A stretch of DNA of 64,000 nt, taken from positions 1,426,001 to 1,490,000 of the forward strand of contig NZ_CP033204.1 in NCBI RefSeq assembly GCF_022701295.1, in the 5' to 3' direction. Below, in pieces: positions 27,177 to 35,001 of the stretch (its first letter is position 1; every line of letters starts with the position of its first letter). A model generated the notes under the pieces. That model was not told the DNA's origin and made no database searches. It saw nothing but the letters and a program-made list of their open reading frames with translations. Source of the DNA: Sphingopyxis sp. YF1 (GTDB lineage: Bacteria; Pseudomonadota; Alphaproteobacteria; Sphingomonadales; Sphingomonadaceae). Position numbers and translations under genes: made by a program.

Positions 27177-29534
27177 TCAGAAGCTCGCGCCGAGGGTCAG
27201 CCCGAAGGTCCGCGGGGCGCTGTAGAAGCGCTGGGTGAAGAATTGTGCGGTCGGGGTCAGCGCCGCGATATAGGTCTTGTCGGTCAGATTCTTGCCCCAG
27301 ACCATCGCGCGGAAGCGGCCGTCTTCGCTTTCCCAGCCGATCGACCCGTCGACGAGGGTGAAGTCGCCGGTCTTGCCCGCCAGATCGTTGGCGACGGTCG
27401 AATAATAGGTGCTGCGATACGACATCGCCGCGCGGAAGTTGAGGGTGCCGGCGCTGCCCAGCGGCACGCTGTATTCGGCCGACAGCTGCGTCTGCCACTT
27501 CGGCGCACGCACGAGCTTCTTGCCGGTGTGATCGACGTCGACCAGATAGGTGCCGCCGGGCAGGGCGGTGACGTCGCCGCACGTCGAGGTCGGCGGCGTC
27601 GGCGAAGCCGAGGGACCGTCGATGTCGGCGCAGAAGCTGGTGTATTTGGCGTCGAGGTAACCGACGTTGGCCGACAGCCGGAAATTCTGCGTCGGTTTCA
27701 GCGTCGCTTCGAGTTCGAGTCCCTTGGTGGTCGCCGAACCGATGTTGAGCTGCGCCGTTTCCTGTCCCGACGCGACGTTGGGGTTGGGGAAGAAGACGCC
27801 GAATTCGAGCTGCTTGAACTTGGTCACGAAGCCCGTGAGGTTGAGACGGAGCAGATTGTCGAAGAAATCGCCCTTGAAACCCGCCTCGAACAGGTCGGCG
27901 GTATTATCCTCCGTCGGGCCGGCGGTGCTTGTCGTAGCCGAGCGAGCGCCGAAGCCGCCGCCCTTATAACCCTGGCTGAAGCCCGCGTAGAGCATCAGAT
28001 CGTCGGTCAGGCGATAGTCGAGCCCGGCCTTGAAGGTCATGCGGTCGCGGTCGTAGCCGAGCTTGAAGGCCTTGCCCGCCGCGAGGTTGGTGTTGGCGAT
28101 CGCTTCCATTTCGGCGAGCGACTTGACGGTCGAACGCGAGGAGAAGAAGGCGGGCGACAGCAGGGTGCCGGTCGGATCGCGGAAATAATCCTTCGATTCC
28201 CAGCTCTGCCGCACGCCGAGCGTGATGTTGAGCCGGTCGGTGATGCCGTAGATCGCCTGCGCGAACAGCGCCTTGGCGGTGTTGTCCTGCGCAACGAAAT
28301 CCTCGCTGCCGAAGCGCAGCGTCGGCGCGAGCAGCACCGGTAGCGTCGGGAAGGCCTGCGCCAGTTCGAAGCTCTGCTTCAGGAAATAGCCGCCGAAAAC
28401 GAGGTTCAGGCGCGACAATGCGTCGGTGCGATCGGAGAAATCGGACTGCAGGCGCAGTTCCTGGCTGAACTGGCGGTGCGACTGCAGGCGGAAGGTCGGG
28501 AAGAAGAAGATTTCCGACTGGTCGAAGTCGCTGTCGTTGAAATCGTCGGTCTCGATATAGCCGGTGACCGACTTGACCTGCCACGACCCCATGTCGAGCC
28601 CGATATTGCTGATCAGGCCGAGCTGGTCGGTGTCGTGATCGGCGGGGAAGTCGCGTCCGATCGTGTAGGGGCCGTCATTCGGCTCTTCGAAGCGGAAGAC
28701 CTGCCACAGCAGCTGGTTCCGGTTCGGCGCGGTGTCGCCGCCCGGGGCGCTCGACCGGTCGCGGACGAGGAATGCCTTCAGGTTGATGTCGAGATTGTCG
28801 GTCGGGGTGAACAGCACCGTACCGCGCAGGGTCAGCCGGTCCTGCCCGCCGACCTTCTTGCCGTTGAGGCGGTTGGTGTAATAACCGTCGTACGTCTCTT
28901 TGTTCAGCACCAGCCGGACGGCGAGGGTGTCGCGGATAAGCGGCATGTCGACCGCCGCGCGCGCGTCCATGCGGCCGTAGTTGCCGACGGTGACCTCGGC
29001 CTGAACGCCCCAGTCGCGGCCGGGGTTCTTGGTATAGGCGGCGATGCCGCCTGCGAGCGAGTTCTTGCCGAACGAGGTGCCCTGCGGGCCGCGCAGCACC
29101 TCGATCCGGTCGAGGTCGAAGGTGTCGAGCATCGTCGCGACCGGACGCGTCACATAGACGCCGTCGATCGACACGCCGACCGGGCTCTCCTCGGTCGATT
29201 CGATGCCCTGTGCGCCAAGGCCGCGAATGAAGATCGCCGCCGAGTTGGAAAATGTCGCGACCGGCTGGATGCTGACGTTCGGGGTCGAGGGCGCAAGGTC
29301 GGTGATGTCGCGCGCCGCGATTTTGGTCAGCGTCTCTTCGCCGAAGGCCGAGATCGCCTGCGGGACGTCCTGGAGCGACTCGTTCTTGAAACGCGCGGTG
29401 ACGATGATCTCGTCGGTGCCGGCGTCGGCTTCGGGAGCGGCATCGCCGTCGGTCTGGGCAAGGGCCGGCGCGGCGCCGGCAGCCATCGCGACGCTCGCTG
29501 CCCCGGAAAGCAGAATTTTCTGGAGAAACCTCAT
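27177..29534 (-). CDS. TonB-dependent receptor
   Basis: 785 residues. Start at 29534, with GGGAGGG before it, gives a clean signal peptide (MRFLQKILLSGAASVAMAAGAAPALA). Then a TonB box-like DEIIVTARF, the plug (DVPQAISAFGEETLTKIAARDITDLA; VLRGPQGTSFGKNSLAGGIAAYTKNP) and a 22-strand-type barrel ending in TLGASF with a C-terminal Phe. No STN signalling domain. Outer-membrane uptake of the cluster's substrate is the likely role, as sphingomonads use such receptors for organic compounds as well as iron. Divergent from DUF3237-GST, with box B between them. Confidence 0.95.
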   Translation of the reverse strand: MRFLQKILLSGAASVAMAAGAAPALAQTDGDAAPEADAGTDEIIVTARFKNESLQDVPQAISAFGEETLTKIAARDITDLAPSTPNVSIQPVATFSNSAAIFIRGLGAQGIESTEESPVGVSIDGVYVTRPVATMLDTFDLDRIEVLRGPQGTSFGKNSLAGGIAAYTKNPGRDWGVQAEVTVGNYGRMDARAAVDMPLIRDTLAVRLVLNKETYDGYYTNRLNGKKVGGQDRLTLRGTVLFTPTDNLDINLKAFLVRDRSSAPGGDTAPNRNQLLWQVFRFEEPNDGPYTIGRDFPADHDTDQLGLISNIGLDMGSWQVKSVTGYIETDDFNDSDFDQSEIFFFPTFRLQSHRQFSQELRLQSDFSDRTDALSRLNLVFGGYFLKQSFELAQAFPTLPVLLAPTLRFGSEDFVAQDNTAKALFAQAIYGITDRLNITLGVRQSWESKDYFRDPTGTLLSPAFFSSRSTVKSLAEMEAIANTNLAAGKAFKLGYDRDRMTFKAGLDYRLTDDLMLYAGFSQGYKGGGFGARSATTSTAGPTEDNTADLFEAGFKGDFFDNLLRLNLTGFVTKFKQLEFGVFFPNPNVASGQETAQLNIGSATTKGLELEATLKPTQNFRLSANVGYLDAKYTSFCADIDGPSASPTPPTSTCGDVTALPGGTYLVDVDHTGKKLVRAPKWQTQLSAEYSVPLGSAGTLNFRAAMSYRSTYYSTVANDLAGKTGDFTLVDGSIGWESEDGRFRAMVWGKNLTDKTYIAALTPTAQFFTQRFYSAPRTFGLTLGASF

Positions 29535-29589
29535 ATGCACCCTCCCTGATGTGTGATGGTCGACGGTGGCGGGAAAAGGCTCCTCATCC

Positions 29590-29622
29590 GTCAATCTCAT
29601 TGACCCTTAGTATACTAATCGT
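29590..29622. promoter_or_regulatory. Palindromic box B and a GTCAAT-N3-ATTGAC repeat
   Basis: In the divergent gap between the TonB receptor and the DUF3237 gene lie GTCAATCTCATTGAC (29590-29604) and CCTTAGTATACTAATC (29605-29620), the latter with a perfect 12-bp palindrome TTAGTATACTAA. The second is related to boxes A and C; the first shares arms with the core of the palindrome at 24546-24560. Confidence 0.6.
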
Positions 29623-29661
29623 TTTATGCTTGTCCATAGTCTGACGAACAGGAGTCGAAGC

Positions 29662-30168
29662 GTGGAGCAGGATTTTTCAGCGGCGGGTATTGCGGGGCTC
29701 GCGAGCCGGCATTTGTGCACCGTGGAGTTCGAGGTCGGCGGCGGCATTTTCGGGATCGGCGCGTCGCCCTTTGGTGACCAGCGGATCGGCTATGTCTCCG
29801 GTGGCCGGTTTTTCGGTTCGCGAATCAACGGGATCGTGCTGCCGGGTGGTGGCAACTGGTCGCGCGCGGGGCGGCTCGCCTCGGGGAGCGCGGTCGGCAC
29901 ATTCGATGCGCGCGCGGTGTGGCAGACCGACGACGGCGTGCTCGTCTACCTCAGCTACAACGGCCGCAGCGTCGTCCCCGACGACGTCCGCGCCGAATTT
30001 TCCGATCCCGCCGGACCGCCGGTCGACCCGGCGCGCTACTATCTGCGAATCGCCCCGGTGTTCGAAACCGCGAGCGAAAAATACGGCTGGCTGAACGGCC
30101 TGCTCGCGGTCGGCGTCGGCGAGCGCACCGACTTCGGCGTGCGGCACCAGATCCACGAGATCCTCTGA
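29662..30168 (+). CDS. DUF3237 family protein
   Basis: 168 residues from GTG at 29662 (AGGAG 8 bases before it); the ATG at 29626 has no ribosome-binding sequence. LCTVEFEVGGGIFGIGASPFGDQRIGYVSGGRFFGSRINGIVLPGGGNWSR and the YYLRIAPVFETASEKYGWLNGLLAVGVG end are the DUF3237 signature. The fold is a small beta-barrel; function unknown, often beside catabolic genes. Its stop overlaps the ATG of the next GST gene (TGATG), so the two are translationally coupled. Confidence 0.85.
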   Translation: MEQDFSAAGIAGLASRHLCTVEFEVGGGIFGIGASPFGDQRIGYVSGGRFFGSRINGIVLPGGGNWSRAGRLASGSAVGTFDARAVWQTDDGVLVYLSYNGRSVVPDDVRAEFSDPAGPPVDPARYYLRIAPVFETASEKYGWLNGLLAVGVGERTDFGVRHQIHEIL

Positions 30169-30893
30169 TGATCGACCTTCATTATTCGGCGACCCCGAAC
30201 GGCCAGAAGATCGCGATCATGCTGGAGGAGATCGGCGCCGACTATCGCGTCATTCCCTATGACATCTTCAACGGCGATCAGCTGACGGCCGAATTCGGGC
30301 GCATCAATCCGAACCACAAGCTGCCCGCGATCGTCGATCGGGCGCCCGTGGAGGATGGCGATCCCGTGACCGTCTTCGAATCGGGCGCGATCCTGCAATA
30401 TCTCGCCGAGAAGAGCGGACGTTTCCTTCCCGCCGCGGGTGCGGCGCGGGCGTCGACGCTCTCGTGGCTGACCTGGCAGGTTGCCGGGATGGGGCCGATG
30501 GGCGGGCAGGCGAGCCATTTCCTGCGCTATGCGCCGCCCGGACAGGATTATGCGATCGAGCGCTACACGCGCGAGGTGACGCGATTGCTGACGGTGCTCG
30601 AACGGCGGCTCGAAAAATGCGCTTATGTCGCGGGCGACGATTATTCGATCGCCGACATGGCGATCTGGCCGGGGCGTGCGTCGGCGTTCGTCATGGGGCT
30701 GGGGCTCGACGAATGGCCCGCGATGCGCGGCTGGTTCGAACGCATCCGCGAACGGCCCGCGGTGGCGCGGGCGATGTCGCGCGAGGATTTGAAACCGCCG
30801 GCCAAATATGTCGGCCGGCACCAGAAACTCGATGAGCAGGAATGGTCGAACATGTTCGGCGAGGCCAATCGCGCCGCGGTGCAGGGGAATTGA
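30168..30893 (+). CDS. Glutathione S-transferase, Nu-class-like
   Basis: 241 residues. IDLHYSATPNGQKIAIMLEEIGADYRVIPYDIFNGDQLTAEFGRINPNHKLPAIVDRA is typical of Nu-class/Ure2p-like GSTs, where Thr/Asn in TPNG replaces the usual Tyr/Ser/Cys and binds glutathione thiols. FESGAILQYLAEKSGRFLP gives the Glu-Ser glutathione site. Members in sphingomonads remove glutathione from aromatic-ether intermediates (known examples, not proof here). Coupled to DUF3237. A later SIADMAIWPG helix caps the C-domain. Confidence 0.88.
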   Translation: MIDLHYSATPNGQKIAIMLEEIGADYRVIPYDIFNGDQLTAEFGRINPNHKLPAIVDRAPVEDGDPVTVFESGAILQYLAEKSGRFLPAAGAARASTLSWLTWQVAGMGPMGGQASHFLRYAPPGQDYAIERYTREVTRLLTVLERRLEKCAYVAGDDYSIADMAIWPGRASAFVMGLGLDEWPAMRGWFERIRERPAVARAMSREDLKPPAKYVGRHQKLDEQEWSNMFGEANRAAVQGN

Positions 30894-30930
30894 GGCGGGG
30901 TGCCTGCAAACGATCGACCAGGGACATAAT

Positions 30931-31037
30931 CCTCCCCTGTGACGAAGCCATGGGGAGGGGCGGTGCGGCTTGCACGACGCCTGCCCCTCCATCAGCGCTT
31001 CGCGCTGCCACTTCCCCATCGCTGCGCGACAGGGAGG
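30931..31037. repeat. Sphingomonad-type intergenic repeat
   Basis: CCTCCCCTGTGACGAAGCC (30931-30949) with its ATGGGGAGG follow-on and a partner CTTCCCCATCGCTGCGCGAC...AGGGAGG (31011-31037) form a nested, imperfectly palindromic unit between two convergent GST genes. It fills most of the 242-base gap; no gene is seen there. Confidence 0.6.
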
Positions 31038-31135
31038 AATGACGGGAAGCGCCCGGTTGCCGTCAAGCCGGGTTCCTCAATTTCGCTCTATACGAGCGGG
31101 GATCGAAGATGGTCGATCCCCAAGGGCCAATCCTC

Positions 31136-31840
31136 TCAGCGTTTGGCGTGTTGCCGGTCGCCCCACAGGATCGCGCGATGTTCGTCGGTGAAGCCGGTCA
31201 GTCCGCCCTCGATCGTCTCGGCGCGCGCGGTGCCGACCTTCATGCCTTCGGCGACCGCAGGGCGTGCCAGCATGGCCGCGCCCCAGCGCTCGACGTTCGG
31301 GAAGCGTCCCGCCTTTTCGGTGAACTGACGGCGCAGGAAGGGCAGGGTGGCCATGTCGGCGATGCTATATTCGTCGCCTGCGAGCCATTCGGCTTCGCCC
31401 AGTCTTTTGTCGAGCACCATCATCAGCCGGTCGACCTCGCGGCTGTAGCGCGCGATCGCATAGTCGTGCCGCTCCTTGGTATAATGGGTGAAATGCACTT
31501 CCTGCCCGAATATCGGGCCGACGCCCGATAGCTGGAACATCAGCCATTGCCAGCAGGTCGCGCGCTTCACCGGGTCGACGGGGAGGAAGCGCCCCGTCTT
31601 TTCGGCAAGGTAGAGGAGGATCGCGCCCGTTTCCCACAATATGAAGCCCGGCCCGTGCGGACCTTCGTCGTCGACGATCACCGGGGTCTTGTTGTTGGGA
31701 TTGAGTGCGAGAAATTCGGGGGTGAGCTGGTCGCCGGCGAGGATGTCGACGGGTTCGAGCCGCCAGGGAAGCTCCATTTCGAGCAGCGCGATCGCGATCT
31801 TGCGTGCGTTCGGGGTCGGGCCGCCATGGAGGGTGATCAT
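31136..31840 (-). CDS. Glutathione S-transferase, Nu-class-like
   Basis: 234 residues, start at 31840 (MITLHGGPTPNARK). Thioredoxin half: PTPNARKIAIALLEMELPWRLEPVDILAGDQLTPEFLALNPNNKTPVIVDDEG; glutathione site WETGAILLYLAEKTGRFLP. Helical half: AGDEYSIADMATLPFLRR. It resembles the GST at 30168 (same TPN motif and GDQLT stretch), so the two are probably paralogues facing each other across a repeat. It is 4 bases after the CoA transferase gene, thus cotranscribed with it. Confidence 0.88.
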   Translation of the reverse strand: MITLHGGPTPNARKIAIALLEMELPWRLEPVDILAGDQLTPEFLALNPNNKTPVIVDDEGPHGPGFILWETGAILLYLAEKTGRFLPVDPVKRATCWQWLMFQLSGVGPIFGQEVHFTHYTKERHDYAIARYSREVDRLMMVLDKRLGEAEWLAGDEYSIADMATLPFLRRQFTEKAGRFPNVERWGAAMLARPAVAEGMKVGTARAETIEGGLTGFTDEHRAILWGDRQHAKR

Positions 31841-31844
31841 CGTG

Positions 31845-33002
31845 TCAGCCCTCGCGTCCGAGCCAGCGTTTGAGCACGTCGTCGGTGTCCTGTCCGACCA
31901 CCAGCGGCGCGGGGCGGCGGACGCTGCCCGGCGTGCCCGACAGCTTGGGGAATATCCCCTGCATCCGGATCTCGCCCAGTTCGGCGTCGGGAACCGTGAC
32001 CAGCGCGTCGCGTGCCGCGAAATGCGGGTCGGCCAGCATATCCTCGGCATCGAAGACGCGGCCGGCGGGCACCGCGGCCTCGACCATTTTCGCTTCGAGC
32101 TCGTCGATCGTCAGCGTGGCGGTCCACTCGCCGATCAGCGCGTCGAGTTCCTCCTGCCGCACGCCGCGCGCGCGGTGCGTCGCATAGCGTTCGTCGCTCG
32201 CGAGTTCGGGACGTCCCATCGCGGCGACGAGGCGGGCAAAGACGCCGTCCTGATTGGCGCCGATCAGATATTCGCCGTCCCGGCACGGATAGACGTTCGA
32301 CGGCGCGATACCGGGCAGCGTCGAGCCGGTGCGGCGCCGTTTGGTGCCGCTCGCCGAATAGTCGGCAACGGTCGATTCCATCACCTGCAGCACCGCTTCA
32401 TAGAGCGCCGAGTCGACGATCTGGCCTTCGCCGGTCTTGCTGCGATGGTGGAGAGCGGCGAGCGCGCCCATGCAGCCGTAGGTGGCGGCGAGCGTGTCGC
32501 CGATCGACACCCCCATCCGCGCGGGAGGCAGGTCGGGGTAGCCGACGATGCCGCGCCAGCCGCCCATCGCCTCGCCGATGCCGCCGAAGCCCGCGCGCGA
32601 CGAATAAGGACCCGTCTGGCCGTAGCCCGACACGCGGACGACGATCAGCCCGGGATTGGTCTTGCGCAGTTCGGCGGGGTCGAGATTCCATTTCTCGAGC
32701 GTGCCGGGGCGGAAATTCTCGATGAGGATATCGGCCTTGGCGATCAGCTCGCGCGCGAGCGCCTGGCCCTCTTCGCTGCGCAGATCGACCGCGACCGAAT
32801 ATTTGTTGCGCGCGATGACGCGCCACCAGCTCGGCTTGTCGCCCTGGCCCCAGTTGCGCATCTGGTCGCCCGTCTCGGGCGGTTCGAGCTTGACGATCTC
32901 GGCGCCCATGTCGCCGAGCAGCTGGCCGCAGAAGGGGCCGGCGATGAGCTGCCCCATCTCCACCACCCTGATGCCTTCCAGCGCACCCCCGTTGTACGTC
33001 AT
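31845..33002 (-). CDS. CaiB/BaiF-type (family III) CoA transferase
   Basis: 385 residues. GIRVVEMGQLIAGPFCGQLLGDMGAEIVKLEPPETGDQMRNWG is the family start; the catalytic Asp is expected in GQIVDSALYEAVLQVMES, and NFRPGTLEKWNLDPAELRKTNPGLIVVRVSGYGQTGPYSSRAGFGGIGEAMGG follows the family order. It moves CoA between an acyl-CoA and a free acid, activating an acid for breakdown. Paired with a GST on one transcript and divergent from the HMG-CoA-lyase-like gene; both fit degradation of a branched acid. Confidence 0.93.
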   Translation of the reverse strand: MTYNGGALEGIRVVEMGQLIAGPFCGQLLGDMGAEIVKLEPPETGDQMRNWGQGDKPSWWRVIARNKYSVAVDLRSEEGQALARELIAKADILIENFRPGTLEKWNLDPAELRKTNPGLIVVRVSGYGQTGPYSSRAGFGGIGEAMGGWRGIVGYPDLPPARMGVSIGDTLAATYGCMGALAALHHRSKTGEGQIVDSALYEAVLQVMESTVADYSASGTKRRRTGSTLPGIAPSNVYPCRDGEYLIGANQDGVFARLVAAMGRPELASDERYATHRARGVRQEELDALIGEWTATLTIDELEAKMVEAAVPAGRVFDAEDMLADPHFAARDALVTVPDAELGEIRMQGIFPKLSGTPGSVRRPAPLVVGQDTDDVLKRWLGREG

Positions 33003-33078
33003 TGCATTCCTTTCGGTGCCCGCGCCGTCCTATGAAGCATCATGCGGCCGCTTGTGCATCACTCGATCTGGATTCGAT

Positions 33079-33098
33079 ATACTTAGAATGCTATGTAT
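33079..33098. promoter_or_regulatory. Palindromic box C (ATACTTAG-N4-CTATGTAT)
   Basis: A 20-bp palindrome with arms ATACTTAG and CTATGTAT (one mismatched pair) in the 120-base gap between the divergent CoA-transferase and HMG-CoA-lyase-like genes. It shares ACTTAG with box A at the same position in the palindrome. Confidence 0.7.
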
Positions 33099-33122
33099 TT
33101 GGCAACCACCTAATCGATACGC

Positions 33123-34043
33123 ATGAAGATTGGAAAGTTCGTGAAGCAGAAAAGCGTCGAAATCGTCGAAGTCGGTCCGCGCGACGGGCTGCAGAATGAG
33201 GCTCTTGCGGTCGCCACCGCCGACAAGGCGGAGCTGATCCGGCGTGCGATCGATTATGGTGCGCGCCGCATTGAGGTGACGAGCTTCGTCAACCCCAGGA
33301 AAGTGCCGCAACTCGCCGATGCCGACCAGCTTGTCGCCCTGCTGCCCGAGCGCGACGACGTCACCTATATCGGTCTTGTCCTCAACCGTCGCGGCGCCGA
33401 ACGCGCCATTGCGACGGGACGGATCGACGAACTCGGCGCGGTGTGCGTGACGAGCGACACCTTCGGGGTCCGCAACCAGGGACAGAGCTCGGACGAATCG
33501 CTCGCTACCGCGATGGAGATCGTCGGTCTGGCCAGGGCCGCGGGCCGCGGCGGCCAGATCACCATCGCCACCGCCTTTGGCTGTCCGTTCGAGGGCGAGA
33601 TCGCGATCGGCCGCGTCGTCGAGATGGCGAAGCGCGCGGCCGATGCGGCGCCGCGCGAGATCGCACTGGCCGACACGATCGGCGTCGGCGTGCCGTCGCA
33701 GGTCGCCGAGATGGTCGGGCGCGTCCGCGACGCGGTGGCGGGGCTGCCCGTGCGCGTCCATTTCCACAATACGCGCAATACCGGCCTCGCCAATGTCTGG
33801 GCGGCGGTGGCCGAAGGCGCCGCGACGGTCGACGCTTCGCTCGGCGGCCTTGGCGGCTGCCCCTTCGCGCCGGGTGCGGCGGGCAATGTGCCGACCGAGG
33901 ATGTCGTCTACATGCTCGAACGCGGCGGCGTGGCGACCGGGCTCGACCTGTCGCGGATCGTCGGCGGGGCGGGCTGGCTCGGCGAGGTGATGGGGCGTCC
34001 GCTGCCCGCGATGGTGAGCAAGGCGCCGGCGTTCCCGGGCTGA
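33123..34043 (+). CDS. Hydroxymethylglutaryl-CoA lyase-like protein
   Basis: 306 residues, a DRE-TIM barrel: VEIVEVGPRDGLQNE, ITIATAFGCPFEGE, and GLGGCPFAPGAAGNVPTED with the catalytic Cys. It splits a 3-hydroxy-3-methylacyl-CoA to acetyl-CoA plus a keto acid. The metal motif reads VHFHNTRNTGLAN instead of the HCHDTYGQALAN of leucine-pathway lyases, so the substrate may be a related compound. Box C lies just upstream. It ends the catabolic region before a terminator-like hairpin. Confidence 0.9.
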   Translation: MKIGKFVKQKSVEIVEVGPRDGLQNEALAVATADKAELIRRAIDYGARRIEVTSFVNPRKVPQLADADQLVALLPERDDVTYIGLVLNRRGAERAIATGRIDELGAVCVTSDTFGVRNQGQSSDESLATAMEIVGLARAAGRGGQITIATAFGCPFEGEIAIGRVVEMAKRAADAAPREIALADTIGVGVPSQVAEMVGRVRDAVAGLPVRVHFHNTRNTGLANVWAAVAEGAATVDASLGGLGGCPFAPGAAGNVPTEDVVYMLERGGVATGLDLSRIVGGAGWLGEVMGRPLPAMVSKAPAFPG

Positions 34044-34119
34044 TCGCCCGTATCGGCAGTCCGGCTCCACCTCGAAGCTTCTCCAGCAGAAACGGGGCGG
34101 CGATGCGGGGCGGCGATGC

Positions 34120-34152
34120 GGGGCCGGTCGCGCTGTGCGGCCGGCCCCTTTC
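34120..34152. terminator. Hairpin between convergent genes
   Basis: A GGGGCCGGTCGC / GCGGCCGGCCCC stem (34120-34131, 34137-34148) with one mismatch and a 5-base loop, then TTT. It lies between the HMG-CoA-lyase-like gene (+) and the DUF411 gene (-), so it may end both. Confidence 0.55.
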
Positions 34153-34165
34153 CGGTTTGCCGGGG

Positions 34166-34618
34166 TCAGTGTTTCGCAAACACCGCCTGTCGCCCCGGAC
34201 CGAATGCGATCACCGAATAGCGGTCGGGTCTGCGGCCGGGGGCTTCCATCCCGGGGGTGCCGATCGGCATGCCGGCGACCGCGATACCCGTCATCCCCTT
34301 GGGGGGCGCGGCGAGGAAGCGTTTGATGTCGGCGGCGGGGACATGCCCCTCGACCACCGCGCCGTCGATAAGCGTCGTGTGGCAGGCGCGCTGTGCGTCG
34401 GGTACGCCCGAACGCTTGACCAGCGCGGCGCGCGCCGGGTTATCGACCAGTTTGTATGTCCGGCCGAGCTGCCCCGCGACCTGCTTTGCCCAGACCCCGC
34501 AGCAACCGCAGCCGGGATCGCGATGCACCGTCATGCCCCCCGCAGCCTGCGCGGCGGCAGGCGTCATCGCGGTGGCGGCAAGAGCGGCAAGGGCGAGATG
34601 GAGTTTGTTCGATTGCAT
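34166..34618 (-). CDS. DUF411 metal-binding exported protein
   Basis: 150 residues, start at 34618 (AAGGA before it). Signal peptide MQSNKLHLALAALAATAMTPAAAQA. The core HRDPGCGCCGVWAKQ carries the CxCC metal/thiol motif of DUF411, and ACHTTLIDGAVVEGHVPAADIKRFLAAPPKGMTGIAVAGMPIGTPGME is the rest of the family signature. Such proteins occur in copper-resistance loci and are thought to bind copper in the periplasm. Context agrees: it is downstream of cueR and copA on the same strand. Confidence 0.9.
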   Translation of the reverse strand: MQSNKLHLALAALAATAMTPAAAQAAGGMTVHRDPGCGCCGVWAKQVAGQLGRTYKLVDNPARAALVKRSGVPDAQRACHTTLIDGAVVEGHVPAADIKRFLAAPPKGMTGIAVAGMPIGTPGMEAPGRRPDRYSVIAFGPGRQAVFAKH

Positions 34619-34695
34619 GGGATATCCTTTTGCACGGCATCGCAAGGGCGCCGCCGAAGGGCAGGGCCGCGCCGTGCTGTCATTTGGGAGAAAGC

Positions 34696-34727
34696 TCCCC
34701 GGGGCGACGGAAACATCACCCCGGGGA
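34696..34727. other. Hairpin between small copper-locus genes
   Basis: TCCCCGGGG (34696-34704) and CCCCGGGGA (34719-34727) pair across a 14-base loop in the 118-base gap between the 78-residue and DUF411 genes. It may stabilise or partly stop the upstream transcript. No T-run. Confidence 0.45.
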
Positions 34728-34736
34728 AGGCCGTTG

Positions 34737-34973
34737 CTATTTCCTGGCCGGGGTGTCGCCGGACTTCGCGGTCATGGCCGCGTGCGTCTTCTTGCAGCGT
34801 TCTATCATCTTCGCGTCGGGCTTCATCTTGCCGTCGGCCATCATCGCCTCATGTCCGGGCATCGGCTCGCCGGCCGGTGCCGGGGTGCCGTGCCCCGCAT
34901 GCGCGGGTTCGGCGACCTGCGCAGCGGCAGGGGTTGCGACCGTCAGGGCGGCCGCGATCAAAAGGATGTTCAT
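34737..34973 (-). CDS. Small exported Met/His-rich protein
   Basis: 78 residues. Start at 34973 (MNILLIAAALTVATPAAAQ, a signal peptide) with GGAG before it; the longer frame upstream overlaps the neighbouring gene. The mature part is rich in Met, His and Lys (HAGHGTPAPAGEPMPGHEAMMADGKMKPDAKMIERCKKTHAAM), fitting periplasmic Cu(I) binding by Met/His clusters. No known family recognised. The copper role is inferred from composition and neighbours. Confidence 0.65.
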   Translation of the reverse strand: MNILLIAAALTVATPAAAQVAEPAHAGHGTPAPAGEPMPGHEAMMADGKMKPDAKMIERCKKTHAAMTAKSGDTPARK

Positions 34974-35001
34974 GAAAATCTCCGAAAATATGCTGTTGGG
35001 T

